Assembly (NCBI GenBank): GCA_000727475.1
Contig: KL647319.1
Span: forward strand, 356,902 to 420,901
Direction of reading: 5' to 3'
Source: Sarcocystis neurona
Lineage: Eukaryota > Apicomplexa > Conoidasida > Eucoccidiorida > Sarcocystidae
DNA: 64,000 bases
Part shown: piece after piece, positions 1-14,165 of the stretch
Layout: every line of letters starts with the position of its first letter
Numbering within the stretch: the first letter of the stretch is position 1
Made by a program: the position numbers and the translations under genes
Notes under the pieces: generated by a model
The model's input: only the letters and a program-made list of their open reading frames with translations
Database searches by the model: none
Told to the model about the DNA's origin: nothing

Positions 1-1198
1 GTTGACAGTCACCCTCGCTCAGAGCACGCTGGCTGGCTCCGGGTGGCCTTGGGGACGGTGTCGCCTTAGCTCGACTGCAGTTGTTGTCAGCAGCAGCAGA
101 ACCAAATACAGCTGTCGACGAGAAGCTGCAACTGCCGTCACTTCTTTATTTTAGCAGCGTCTTCAGTGTATCAGTACATAGTGTCTTTCACGACATCAAG
201 ATCAGCGCGTCAAACGCCGCGGGAGAAGCAACTGCAGTAGCTCCCAGGTTTAACCAGGACCGATGCAAATCGTCTGCTAGATTGTACTTTATCAGGACGT
301 GAAAAAAGGGGGACTTCAGTGGAGACGTGCTTGTGTGTGTGTGCGCAAGCAGAGTTACGCTCATATCGAATTCGTAGGCTTAGTAAAGGAACATCGCTCA
401 TGGCCAAGGCGGCGGCCTTCCGCCGTAGGCCAGTGTGCGTAAAACCGAGCACGGCCTTGTGCGAGGCGCACTCTACATTGTGGCTGCCCAAACAGAACAG
501 AACTCCTCGCAGAGACGTACCGAAGCAGCAGAGCTCAGGTTTAACCCCCCAATGCGGTTTTTCTTCGTTTGCAGCACTCACCTGCGGAGAGAAAAGCATT
601 GTTTCAGAAACTCAGTAGACTTCGACAAGGCACAGTGAGCCACCAGCGTGCTGTAGTCGTCTTTTGTGTTGCGGTCACAAAAGAAAGAAATGCCCTCTTC
701 TTCGACTCGCAAACCTTCGCACGAAAGGTGGTAACAGCCGAGGCGACAAAATGTGTGTGATAGGCATTTGTTGACGATGCATGTTCGGTGTGTTTGAAAG
801 ACAATTAGTATTCGGTTTGAACAAAGTCGTAGATTGTCAGTTGCTACTTGGAATGGCTGCGGCACGTGTACATTCACAACAATAGTTTTTCAAAAATAAG
901 ATGAATCTACATAGCTGTACGGCCGGTAGACATTGTGTAAGCCAATAGTACGTGCGGGGAAGAGAAGTATCAAGTTACACGGGAAATAAAGCGTTCGGGG
1001 ACATAGCTGAAGCAAACTTACCCGCGCAGCCACTTAGCTTTCGCAGGAAGCCGAAGCGATTTTCCCTATGGCACTTCCGTACAAACTAGCATTCTACATT
1101 ATTAATCTCACAAGCTGCACCTGACTCCAAGCGAGTAGCTCTACTCCCGCTTTTTTATACATTAGCTCTCCGTATTGCAGTAAGATTAAGGACAACTT

Positions 1199-1337
1199 CT
1201 TTGACACCAGCGTGTTTTTGAGAAAAGCATCGATTCAAAGTGCAGAACTTCACGTAAGAAGTGTCAACTGCTTTGACACCAGCGTGTTTTTGAGAAAAGC
1301 ATCGATTCAAAGTGCAGAACTTCACGTAAGAAGTGTC
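1199..1337. repeat. 72-bp tandem duplication
   Basis: Positions 1199-1265 recur identically at 1271-1337, a period of 72 bases. The period is 24 codons, so an open plus-strand frame (1212-1634) reads the same 24-residue unit twice, containing FLRKASIQSAELHVRS. The perfect identity implies a recent duplication. There is no other evidence that the frame is coding. Confidence 0.9.
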
Positions 1338-4300
1338 TCATCCATTGTTCCTGCTATACGTGGAACACGCCAGACAGTAACCTGGGATTTGCATGAATAT
1401 GTGCATATGTTTAGAGGTGGGTTTTTTGGAGAGCAATTCGTAAGCATGTTGCAACCGCGCATGCGTGTCTGCACAGCACACACTGAAACCTCTGCACATA
1501 CTTCCGCAGAATACCTGTCTCGTACTCAAACAGCTGTTGTCCGTCTACCATCCAAAGCTTCACCGTGTCTACGTAAAGCATCTGCTTCTGTGGAGGAGAC
1601 ACACAGGTACGGTTCTCTATGTAAACGTACATAATTGCGTACGTTTTGACACGTGCTATGAGAGGGACTTGACAGGTACTGAATGAACTGTGGACACAAT
1701 GCTTGTACTCCTCTCACATGCGCAGTGTGCCAACTGCGTACGTACAGTGCGTACTGCAGAAGAGTAAAGCACCTATTTACACAGACCGAACAGGGATATT
1801 TACTGTAAGGACGCTAAACGCATCGCTTGCGACGGTCCAGGCGCCGAGCAAATATCATCACAAAACCCGCGCAAAATGGACTATCATGCGGTTCACGAGA
1901 ATTCGTCACCCCTGCGCTCAGCCCCTCCACCACTGTATGGGCTGCAACTTTTCAGTTTTCCTGCATGTGCTTGCCCGTATCAGTGCGGCACTGGAACGAG
2001 TGAAGATCTTGTATTTTTTAGAGGGAATGTAGACGTGCACGCACTACAATTACCACGTTGTCATCAACTGAAAAGGCTAAAGAAGAAGACTAAGTTCTAC
2101 GTAGTTACTGGCAAATAAGTGTACGATAGCAGCTCTGAAGTCAATGTCTGATGGCTGTGAAAGAACGTCGGTTCCTCCGTCTCGGAAGACGTCTAAAGAA
2201 AGAACATTAGGACGGTGAACAAGCAGAAGGACAGGTTCGGATTTCCGTTGTACGGTAATGTGTGGAATGGTCTCTCTTATTTGCAGTCCATCAAGCAAGC
2301 TACCCCAGCCAGCCGTAGATGACGACGATGCTCTGATATCCGCAGACTACTACCACTCGCTTCACAGCACATGGGAACCGTACACCGGTGTCCGTGTACA
2401 CCCTAGTTCACAAAACTCTCTGATAAGCGTAGATATGTGTTACTCCACAATTAGCAGCAGACACTTGACCTTCTCAAGCCAAGAAGGTATTGGGACGTCC
2501 GCGTGCTGTGCTCGGTACGCCTACGATTGCGCGCGCGCTCCTCAGTCGGTGGCACCACATCTACTTATTAAAAAGTGCCCGAAACCGTATTCAGCTGCAG
2601 AAGAGTCTTACACTGCTGTCATATCTCTCTCCTCTCGTGCACCCCAGCAATATACATGACCTCCTCGTGAAGTCACCAGTATTTCTTCGATCAGCGTCGG
2701 ACATGGACTAGTCTCCTCTCAGCAGAAGTGAGACAAGGCGGTGATGCCCTTCTTCCGCCCTGTCCCATCTTGGTGTTCTGTACTGCAAGGCAAGCTACAA
2801 GAAGATTTTAGACCGCTCAGTTTATTGCCGTGCGTATAAAAAAATTAAACGGTGCAAGATATATGTGTTACATGTGCCTTGCCCCTTAGGCTGGCTGCCC
2901 TACGTCCGTCAAAAGTGCGCTGCCGATAGTGCTGGTTGCTGCTACGTCTGTGTAGCCGCTGCCGCAGCACCGTCGTCCGGGGCAATAGCAGCAGCACTGG
3001 TACGAGTAGCAGCACCTGTAGACGAAGAACTCTGTGGTGGAGCAAGCCCAGCAGTAGGAGGCGGACCAACAAGAGAGGCGGACGGCAGAATTTCGCTCTA
3101 GTGAGGTGTGTGAGGAAGGGGATGAGATACACTGCTGATGAACAGTGAGGAAATTCAGTGGCTGCCCCTTCCAAGAGAGTCACTGCGACGGCAGTCGCAC
3201 AACTGGGATGTGCTTTTCTCCTTTCTGTGGGGTGAGACAACGCTGGAGGCAGCAGTTACCCCCTTCTGCAGCACATCCGTTAGATGCGGGGATAATCCTA
3301 CTGCCATCATTTCCAATCTCGTACACTGAAAAGCCACCCTAGCTACCGTAGCTCGTTCTATCTCTGTATAACATCACCTCCACGTACTGAGGGACAAATA
3401 GCAGTATATCTTTCACGTGTGTCATTCTCGTCTCCACGGGCTCCGCCACTGTCCTGTTTGCTTCTTGTGCGTGCCGCTCCGGCCGGTGCCAATGTTGTCG
3501 GCACCTGCCCCTCACTATTCTGCCTTCTTCCTAGTTCAGTTGTAGCAGCTAGTGCTGTCGTTCCCATTCGCCAATCGGGCATTCTGAGGGTAGTCAACCT
3601 GAAAATATGACGAAGAAGCAAGAGGACGTAAAGACACTAATAAGCAACGACTTTGACAACGGGAAGTCACTTGACTTGTCTGCACATAGCGCAGGCAGGC
3701 CTCAAGCGTCACAGCAATTTCAGTAGTGCCTTCGGCAAATTAGCAGCGACCTTCGTCCACGAGATCCTCTTGCGGACGGTGGAGAATCATCAACGCTTGT
3801 CTCGCTAGGAAAGAGCAGCTTTTCCGAGTATGAAGGGATTATGTGGGCGGCTGCGAAACTGATCAGCACAGAACACGTCGTGACGCTGACAATCCTGCGA
3901 ACTCGGTAATGTTAGTGTAGAAAGCTTCACCGTGTCCATCGGAAACATAATACTTCAAAAGTCGCTGGTCGCTCCTAGCCGGCTGTTTTAAGGTCCACCT
4001 GAGTTTCGAGGCGCAGCCGGTATGCTTGTCACTGCCGTCGCACCTCGGGAACGCATTTACACTCTCCACAACAGAACACACTCTCACGGACAGAGACGTA
4101 CACCGTGTGAAGAAGAGGGCCCGGATGGTGCCGGCGGAACAGGAGATTGTAGAAGCGGTAGCCGCAGGGCAGCGGTATAACAATAAAGCAGACGTTCTCA
4201 AAGAACCGTGAAAGCAAAGCAGCAGCGTCAAAGGCTGTGTGCACAATTCACGAATTGCACAGAGAAGAGATCTAGAGACGTGAACAGCAGAAACAAGGAT

Positions 4301-7300
4301 AGAAGTGCAACGCTGTTTCAAGAGAGACAGACAACATGCGGAGTGACTGTACAAGCGTGACAGCGAGGAATTGGCTACGTCTTCAAAATCCTGATTCACC
4401 TGAGCAAGAAAAGTAGCAGGACAGCCCTACCGCTGAAGTGGGCGCACAGGGAATGAGAGGGAGAGAAGACGAGAAGGCAAGTTGGTGCAGTCGCATGCCT
4501 TTGGTAGAAGAGGATTAGTGACATCAGTAAAGGCAGCAAGTCAGTGCACGTAGCACAAAGGCAACACAAGATGAAAGGAAGTAATTGACCTGGAGTATCG
4601 GCAGTTTCAGCACTGCTCTCGAACCGCAAGACAACAGCCCTGCAGTGGATCCGCCCTTCTTCTATCGAAACTGCTACAGCGCGGACGACAACAACAGCGC
4701 AACAGGTCCAATGCCAGCAGCAGTGCAGGAAGAGGGGAAACGTTGCATTCATGTTGACTGTGCATGCGTGAAGATGAATGCATCGTGGCCCACACAGTAA
4801 AGAGCAGGTATACATATTAATGCATTCTGACGAATGAACGTACAAGCGACATAATAAAGCCTTGAGGGTTCTGCGTGCGTGCCACATGTCTATATTCTCA
4901 TCATACCGGGAACAAAAATTAAGAGATCCGTACTCTTTTACCTGTTGACGTGGATGTGAGAGTGACGTAGAGAATACGAACTCACATGAAGTTGTAATGA
5001 CATTTTGTGGGCACACACAGGGGAACGCGAACACTCATTTGAAAATGCACAAACATGTGCGTATACTTGTTTGAACACTTTAAGAGTCCCACTGAAAGAA
5101 GTATGATGGTTCGACTGAAAGGCGTCACTTCTTCAACCTTGATTATTTTCTGCCACTACTCCTCATTTAGTATCGTGCGCTGCATTTCTTGGTCGATGCA
5201 CATCAGCGTGACCTCAAGCCGGCAAAGAGACACCGACTGACAATACGTTCCACAACGTTTTCGCTGAGAGTAGTCCTACCCAGGCTTTCCGTGGCTGCTG
5301 CTTCTGATTTTGACGTGCTCTGAATTCCACGGTACTGCTGCTACTGCTGTTCAAAACGGCTTTTGTGAGGCTGCGTGTACTTTCCCCGGAGTTCGCTCAG
5401 CACCGCAGAGCACCTTGTATCCGTATGTCACTGCGGCTGGTCGTCACAACTCAAGCCACACTCCTTTTCATGAGTAAAGGTCGCACCACGGTGCCGTGCA
5501 GTTTGCTGCTGCTTATGACACGTCACTGGGTCCTCTGCTTTCATGCTGTACTTCAAACCGCCATGAAAACCAGTTCTGACGTCCTTCTACGACCCGGTGA
5601 CGGCTGTTCGATGAAGTACAGCTGCGGTGGTTTTGTCGTTTGTGTAAGGGTTTCAAGCTGCTCTCCCAATCATGCTTAAAGGGTGACGCTGCCGCTGCAT
5701 CATCGGCTTCAACTGCCCGCAGGCCTGCGAGTTGCCCTCCAGGGGTGGCGGCTGTGGTTGTCCAGGTGAGTCTGTCAGACAGTACGCCCCGGACTTCGCG
5801 GTGTTCGTTGTCGTTTTCCGTTACGGCTGTCGTAGAGCATTGTCATGCTCTCGGTTTGCACTGATCCTAACTGCTCGTGCGTTCTGCCTCAGCGATGTCT
5901 TTAGCTGTTTACCGTGGAGCTTTGCTGGCTTGGTGAGCCCACCTTATCAGCTGATGCGCTTGAGCGTGTCCTTCCGAGTATGTGCTTTATCACTGTGCCG
6001 GTGCTTTGAGCTAGGGAGACTTTCAAGCGATGTGCAGTGCAACCTTGTCTTCTTTCACGCAGCGTACATGCAAGCATTCTAGCTCGCGAACGAGCACAGG
6101 CGTGTAGAAAGCCTTCAGAATCAGCACTGTTTTGCAGCCTTATATCCGCCTTGCCTTGATTCTGTTTATCATTCTACGGTCATTGGAGCCGTTTCCTGCA
6201 CTCTGGCGTGATGGAGAAGACATTACACACTGTGTCTCACTCTCTCGTTCTCTGACGTTATTCCCATACAACGTCTATTTTACCGTGCCCAGACCACTGT
6301 CCACGGACCTGCCGTTTGGTGAGCTGATTTGGGATGATTTGTCGCAGAATCTCACCTGTTGAAGCAACATACTAGCCTGCGGTGGCTGCATAAGGACAGA
6401 CAAACCGTCCACCGAAGAGTTCTTCCCTCCAGCAAGAGGGCGGGAAGGCGTGGGGATGTCGGAACTCCGGGTCATCTGCAGCCACTCATCGCTGCGAGAA
6501 CGAGGAAGTGCTTTGTGCAAGCAACAGGACCGCCAGTGGCAGTCGTTCACGCGCCGCAGCGCCCTGGCAGCGACACGGCGGGTGGCAGGAAGGATATGTT
6601 CGCTGTGGAGATATAACCAAGAAGGACCGCCGTGGTCGGTGTACCCATTTTCTAAAACAGCCCTGTTTTTAGGAACAGAGATCTTGACGCCGCGCAGGCG
6701 AAAAACGCCTTCGGCGCCCCGATAGCAGGCGATGAGCCTGTCCACCTACGTAAGATGTACGCTTTTCGAGCATTGGATCCTTAAGCAAGATACGTGCAGC
6801 ACACAATATTTTCAGGCTGTTCTCTTTGTTCCTCTGCAGAGGCGCAAGGTACACATGTCACGGGGATACTTGTCAGACCACTTGAATAAATTCTCGAGCA
6901 AGACTGCAAATTAATGTGTGGAGTGTGTGACAACGGACACCGGCTGTTACCTACGTCAGGCGTACATACCTTGAGACGTCAATTCCTTCATGATGGTCAA
7001 AGGTCATGCAGGTTCGAATCAGACGCGTCGCTGGCCGACGTTTAACGAGACACTCGGGTACGGGAATAGCGAGCTGCAACCTCACTTTTAGACGCCTGGA
7101 AATGGCGGCTTCAAATTCTGCTGGTACACTTGTGCGCGTTTTCCTACAAACCCCGCGATACCCGGAGAGGACACCGGAGGGGATGCTGCGTACAAAGGTC
7201 GCCAGCCGTGTACAAAGGGGGGACACGGAAAATACTATACCAGGAAGAACATACGAAATGCAGTAGTGTACATCACTTCCCCCAAACGGCAAAATTTCAA

Positions 7301-10300
7301 TTTTTTCCTCGCCTTACCGTAAGGCATTCAGCTCACACAGACACCCTAAAGTCGAAGATTTCCGGTCGGATCTGAGGCCTTGAAGGCGTTTTTGTCCTCC
7401 GCAGTATGGGATGGATTTGTTGCCACCACTGAAGTGTGGAACTAGACCCGTACGGGGCCGCATATGAAAGCGCACTATGCAAGGCTAGAGGAGTCACTCA
7501 AATATGCAGATACGTCAACTTTTCGTCCATCAGAACGCGTACCCCTCGTGCTTCGCACGCGGATGTAGCAGGGCTTACCGCCGCTGTTCGCTTCCGTTTC
7601 TCTTTAACTATGGGTGTTGGCACACCTATGCCCTCTATGACTCCTTTTGGTCATGCCGGTCGCGCCTATTTCTATGTGCTGCCGCGTTCACACTCGTAGC
7701 ATAATTACAGAGCCGATGTCACGGATCAACCACGGCATTGCGAGTGCTGACTGGGAGCACGATGTCGCGTCACTGTTTAGTGCCTTGAGTCTCAGTGCCG
7801 TCATCAGATCTTAGCAGCGTCTGCAGATGCACTGCGCAAATCTGTTTTGCAGTCGACGGGAGGGTAGAGCGGTACATGTGACGAAAAGCTGGGTAGCGGA
7901 GACACAGCGAAAAAAGGGCGGGCTGCCATTGGCCAAAACTATTGACTCGTCCCAGAGCGACGACAAGTGCCACCGTTAGCCGTGTACCTTGACGTCGAGG
8001 GGCTGAGACGTTGGCGGCAGCTGGTCCTCTGCTTTTGTAGGTAGCGTCGATCTTCAATACGCAAGCGAGTTGTCTTCCCCCGCTGGTAGTCTCAGCTCCG
8101 CATTCTCGTAGCGCCCCCGTCCCTTTCGACAGCTCTCATATTCTAGTTTCCGACAGAGGCGTCAAAAATGCATGTTCCGGCGGTGTCGACAACAGTCTAA
8201 CAGTTTCTGGTACAGCGCGTCGAGCCACCGGCGCTGAGGCGACGAGAATCGATCGAGTAGCGGCGCGTGTCCTGCTACACAGCAGCGGATAAAGCTTTGG
8301 AGAACGTCATCCATGTCCATTGTACATAAATTATGTTTGTTAGAGAGGTAGGGCTTGCTGAAGGGATCAGTAGACGTCATGGGAAGTGTACTTTGCATTC
8401 AGTGCCCGACAATCAGGCAGAAGAGGTAAACCGCAATAACACGACTGAATCTTGTTGAATAAACAGAGCGAAAGGTTTCGTATTCTCAACCAAGCATGAG
8501 TGGCAGCGGGAGCAGCTGTGAAGTTGTTGTTCAGTCCACAACGGATATGCGGAGAAGTCTGCGCGGGCTTCTGACTGTTGGTGAGGACCAACAGCACAGG
8601 CGCTGGTGCTGGAATGTCGACACGACATTATGCACCCGTATGTGAACTTCTGTAAAACGCAGGGCATACTTCTGCATCGACACCCGTGTCTCAACCAAAA
8701 ATTCTCAGTCAGACGCGGTGATGTGTTTCGAACGAAAACAATGATCGAGTGCTGTCCGTGATCTGTTTCAACGTTTTTCCCGGGAAGTTCATGTTTTTGA
8801 CAGCCGCACAGGTCTGTCATTTGTTGGTACCTTGACATCATTGTTGGGGTCGTCTCTGTCGGTTACTGCGTACTCTCGAGTACGCACAGGACAATATCGT
8901 TTTTAGGTGTACAAATATATAGACAAAACACGAATACACGAGCATTAAGATATGGGTTTCTACGCCGGGGGCTTCGCAGGAGGACGCAGCACGTATGCAT
9001 AAACCTGAGTCGTATTTGGGCATGGGGTCTCCTCAGTGACAGGCCAACACGTGAGCTCACGTTGAACGTACACAGAGTTGCATGTAACACACATGTTAGC
9101 ACGTGCCTTATATAAGCAATTCCGCCCAGTTGTCGACAAGGCAGGAAGCAGGAGGCAGTACTTTATATATATATATGTATATTTATACACGTGTATCCCA
9201 GTACTTCAGGATATGTAGTATGAATTTAGGTACACGAATAGATTCTTATACCCACCTGCTTATACGAATGTATAGATACGTTAATAGTCTTAGACTTCTG
9301 GCTGTGTTTTTGGGACGTACAGGCACGTACAGTGAGAAAAACTACAGGATTTTATGACGGTTTAGAGCGCACCACGATGACTGCGAACGTGGTGTGCAGA
9401 TACTGTCTTGATCGTGAGTCGGAAAATCGTATTCTTTCTCCCCGGCCGCTCACTGTTTCCAAAGACACTCGTTAAATAAAACTTGTGAGACAGCACAATA
9501 GTATGAAGAGAGCACAGAGAAGACCAACCAGACAAGTACAAAGTTTTGGTGCCATCGCCCTGCGCGTTCCGTGGTGTACATTTGGCTATCGCTTCTCGCT
9601 CTTCTTCTTGTCACACCAGTAACGAGTAACCCTGTCATGTGCGGCGCTGTGTTCGGAGGTCCCCGAAGATGTCTCTGTATCAACAGAGAGGGAAACTCTG
9701 GGCACAGACGCCAAGGTCAACGGAGCAGCTTGTGGCATGTGCTCACGCTCTTAATAACTCGTTTCGGCACGAACAGACAATCACGGGAGAGTAAAATCAG
9801 GCAGTTCTCTATCGAACTGATGAAGAGGAAATGCGTTGCTTCCCCTTCAACTCTTTTACACTGAGTACTCTGGTGACGCACATCCGTATACATATATTGA
9901 ACGCATATGCGTGGATTGTGCTTCTGTGTTCACGACAAGTGCATATGTACCGACCACATACATGTTATGGTGCACTTGACGTTATTGCGAACGGAGCGCT
10001 TCCGTCCTGAGGCTCCTTTATAACTTTGTTCTTTGAATTTACTTCGAGGTGCATCCTTGACCTTCTCTTCAGTGTATACATACCGTCGTCACCCGTTTTC
10101 ACGTCTTTTTTTCTATACTGACAAATGTCTGACATCTCGTTTTAACACACTCGCGGGCGCACATACTAATTCATTTGTCTTTACCTGACAGGTGCAGTTC
10201 TTTCTGTTTCAAGATCCTACAAGCAACTCTCTTCTTGAATGCTTCACCGCTTTTTACCCCTGTGTCTCGTAGAGGAGCAAATTTGAGCAAGGGAGCGAAT

Positions 10301-11250
10301 GTGACGTAAATGCTGCATCATAATCGAGACTGAACAACACAACGGTTTCCGGTGTGTGTTACAGAAGCTCTCTACCGACCAACAGCAAATAGCAGAAATC
10401 CAGGGGGACCAAGTCCACTGCGTTTGGAAGCTAGACATCTGGTAAAATACCGGGTGCAGTGTGTCTAACAGTGTGCACGTTTATTTCTCGTAACAGCCTG
10501 TGCGTCGCTGACAGCTGCGGGTGTTCAGGGTCTCGCTTGCCATCTCAACACGAGGCGGGCATACATGCATCATGGGCATACACCAACCACACCTTCTGAA
10601 ATAGAGTGCACAAGGACGTTGACGTAGAAAAAGCGATTGCAGGACGCCAAACAGTGAGTCAGCAGGAAGACGTGGGGACGAGGATGTTCTGCGAGATGGT
10701 GAGGGGGAGGAGGAATTCCCACGTAAAGAGTACGTGGGCAATGCTCGACGCGGTGAAGCGAAGCCGAAGGCAACAGCTGCCTTCCAAGGAAGGCGACTGC
10801 TCGACTGGAGCACTCTGCGTAGGGAAGATTCAGCGGTTACTGTTTAGAGCACCGAACCAGATTTCACGGGCACAGACATGTATGACAAGAACCGGGTATT
10901 ACAGGGATCTATAAAAGAGTAGCGTCAATCCCGAAAGAATACCGCTAAAAAGAGGGACACACTCACTTTCTCTTCTAAAACAAAGCTGAGAGTTAAAGCA
11001 GTATACACAAGGCGAATTTCAGTGGTGAGTGTACCAGAGGCACCTGCACGCACGTCAGCGCCCGTCGTCAGAAACAACGCGACACGGCTGCACGGAAGTG
11101 GCAAAGACCGCATGTACATTTCAATCCCTTTGGCTTCGTTGAACGCGCATTTCTTCGAGTAAGACTTGAAGGGGGAGGGACTTGGGACTGGAAGAATTGA
11201 GCACTGAGAGCGGCTGTACTGAGGCTCTCACTGGCAGCAGTGGAAACTGT

Positions 11251-11514
11251 CAGAGTCTACCACTGACCCGCATGATAGTTCACTCATTGATACTAAAATA
11301 GAGTGAGGCGAATGGGCAACAACAATCGGCTATGAAATCAGCAGGGTACGCCGTACTGCCACCTATGACACAGGAGTGATTTCAGAGTCTACCAGTGACC
11401 CGTATGATAGTTCACTCATTGATACTAAAACCGAGTGAGGCGAATGGGCAACAGCAATCGGCTATGAACGCAGCAGGGTACGCTATAGTGCCACCTATGA
11501 CACAGGAATGATTT
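11251..11514. repeat. 132-bp imperfect tandem duplication
   Basis: Two adjacent copies, 11251-11382 and 11383-11514, share nearly all bases. Both begin CAGAGTCTACCA and contain TGATAGTTCACTCATTGATA, and both end near ATGACACAGGA. A handful of substitutions separate them. No long open frame crosses the pair, so it looks like a non-coding duplication. Confidence 0.9.
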
Positions 11515-14165
11515 TCTGTTAATGATAGAGCCGGACAGCGAATATGCATCCACGCATTGGTTACCACCTAAAGACATTCATAATAGAAAAACGCTTGCAG
11601 TAGTGCAGATAGGAAGCTGCTGCAATTTCTGCTAGCACAATAACTTCAATCCTGAGCCGCAGCAATTAACGTGTAGCTCGCTCACAGTCAGAGTTTTCTA
11701 TCGTCCTTCGTGCTTTTCATGCTGTCTGTGTGGCTACGTGTGCGCTGCTTTCTCTGGGTATCCGCCGTATAATTCATGGAATATTTGCCGGCGCAAGCGA
11801 CTCCCCACTCATTTGCGTGCATGTCCATGAATGCTGCACACGCGCCGCTACACCCTGCCGAAAAAGGGTGGAAACTACGCTGGGAGCCGGTACATAGCTC
11901 CACGTAGAAGACTGCCTTATCGTGCACACGGATATAGTTCTACGGAGAAACTAAGCCGTACTTGTACGAACTCATTTAGAGGACAACCCATGAAGTGTTG
12001 TGCAAACTCCCAGAGCCACAAGGCTTGGAAAGTGCAGACGTAGTGGTCTAAATACTAATAAACTACTGAGTTCTATTTGCCCAGGCAGCTACAACTCGGT
12101 CGAAGGAGAGCACGCATGTCTCTGTGCTCACACACACAAAGGTTTGTCTATCGTAGAGGAAGAGCCGTGTGTCCGTTGGCCTCAGCTTCGTTTTGTTTTG
12201 CATTTATGAAGGGGTGCGCAGTGACCGCTGTACTATTGGAGACGTTCACAAAATACTGCATTTCAAACGCCCCTACAATGGTGGACTGGGTCGTTCCGCG
12301 ACATCATTTACTCTCTTGAATGCATCTGTCGCCGCGTCACCGTGTTACACCCGGCATCGGCTGCTGTGATCCTATCCAGTGAATATGATCCACTATGGCT
12401 CTACAAGTCCGCTTCTACGTGACTTTCCATATTGATAAAATTAACAGTTGAGAGCTTCTACGCGTGCGTCTGTTCAATGTTTGACTCCGAATCATTAAAA
12501 TATTGTGGCATCTGTTAGACTGACATTCATTTCAGACAACGACTTCTGCAGAAAAGCCCCTTCAGCTAGCGTCACTCGCAGCGTCACCATTTGACATGGA
12601 CATCAAGTAGCCGACAATGAGGGTTTCGCGCTCGCTGGGGCAACTGCAGCTGAGAGCAGACTGTAGGAGAAGCTGGTCGCTACATTATACTTCATTGTAC
12701 CCCAACAACCGTGCCGACTCAAGTCTCTTTCGTGCCCGAGTTCAGGCGTGCTGATGGGAAGCAAGATACAAAGAGTCCATTCCCTGCAGTTCCTACGTCC
12801 TCTTCGCTCCACACCAACATGCATGGGGTGGTCTACTGTGAATGCAGTTGCGTTACCCGACATGCACCTGTTCAACCACCTTGTACGTACGAATTTCCGT
12901 CGTCAGCCGGACCGGCATGGTATAGACACGTAACTGTGATTTCAGACGACCATGCGCGGAGATGGGAGTCTATTTGGTAGGCGGTCACTGAAGCTAGACC
13001 ACAACGAGGAAAAAAGAGGAGTTTCTATTCTCTTTTGCAAGTATCGCTGCCGATCTGTCCTAAAGGACGGGCACGTATTAACAAAGGGCGCCCTACTGTT
13101 CACTAGTGTCGGTCGTACGGGCAGGCAGAGAGAGCCGTACGGCAGCCGTGCAGGGCGCGTGCTCCGACGGTGCTGCCGCGTGCTCTGACGGCGCTCCTGC
13201 GCCCAGCGGGCTGCGAGGGCACCGGCGATTGCCACTTCGGTTGTTAGTGGTGCTGTTGTGTTACTCGTCGTCATGTTCGTTTCTTTTGCAGCCGAGACTG
13301 TCGCTGCGGTCGTCTGGTCATGACTACGAACCAGATGTCGTCACGTCAGTTCACATGTATGCGGAGAAATTCCAAATACAACACTCGTTTTCCACTGCTC
13401 TCTGCGGACGCCGTTCCTACTGTGCCCAACAGTAATCGTAGCTACTGCCCCTCCCGCATCAGGGCGGGCGCCGAGGGACTGGTACTCCGCGTCGGTGCCG
13501 GCTGGCAGGAATAGTGGAGAAAAGGACTAGGCAAACTGTGGAAGAAACAGTGCTTATTCGCGATTATCGTACGTTTGCCTTCTGCGTGTACCTTGCTATT
13601 TGCCCACGTTTGTGTGGGCGCCGATTGCCGGCTGTTTGATCCCTCGGGGCTGCTGTCGAGGTGTCTGTACGGCTCGTCCAGAATTCACGAATCCGTTTCA
13701 TGGCTGGTACCGATTTTATTCCACCATGCACATCCACTGCTTCACTCCACGGTTCTGGAGATCCACTGATGTCTCACTAGATCCTTCAGCGACTTCTGCG
13801 TTGCGTTCCCCACAACTTCCCCTCCAGGATGCTTCAATACCATAGAACAGCAAGAACAGTCTCCTATGCAGCATCTGTCTCTCCTCCGGGTGCGAGCAGC
13901 AGAATTAATATAGGCGTCAGCAGGATCAGCAACACAGGCAAATAGTTCTCGTCCCCAACTCGTACACAGCACGACAAACGCGTGGAAGTACGGTGAGTGG
14001 CGGCTACACGTGGGCAGGTGCCCGATATTGCACGGTGTCCTCTCTACCGCAGAAGCCGCCATCTCCGTTGCTTTGCTGGCGCTGGCGTATAGCACGGAGC
14101 CATAATGTGCGTTTCTTCGCAGACGCAGTTTCGGCAGAGAACTGCAGCGCATCTAGCGCGGGCCC

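Larger units (their letters stand above)
1..14150. other. repeat-poor segment without a supportable gene
   Basis: About 14 kb of DNA of balanced composition, with almost none of the CAG/CTG tracts that fill the rest of the window. Open frames here are short for the length searched. The longest are a 212-residue and a 178-residue frame on the minus strand (4396-5034 and 3863-4399, overlapping by 4 bases), 156 residues on minus (6275-6745), 142 on minus (8413-8841) and 133 on plus (2258-2659). None shows a recognisable domain, a convincing start, or a phase-consistent splice partner, and all lie within what chance would give in six frames. I saw no tRNA, rRNA or snRNA. Two local tandem duplications are listed separately. 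Confidence 0.6.

Noticed and set aside
7005..7030. A GGTTCGAATC match to the tRNA T-loop/B box.
   Set aside because: The flanking bases do not form a five-pair T stem, and no matching D arm, anticodon arm or acceptor stem lies upstream.
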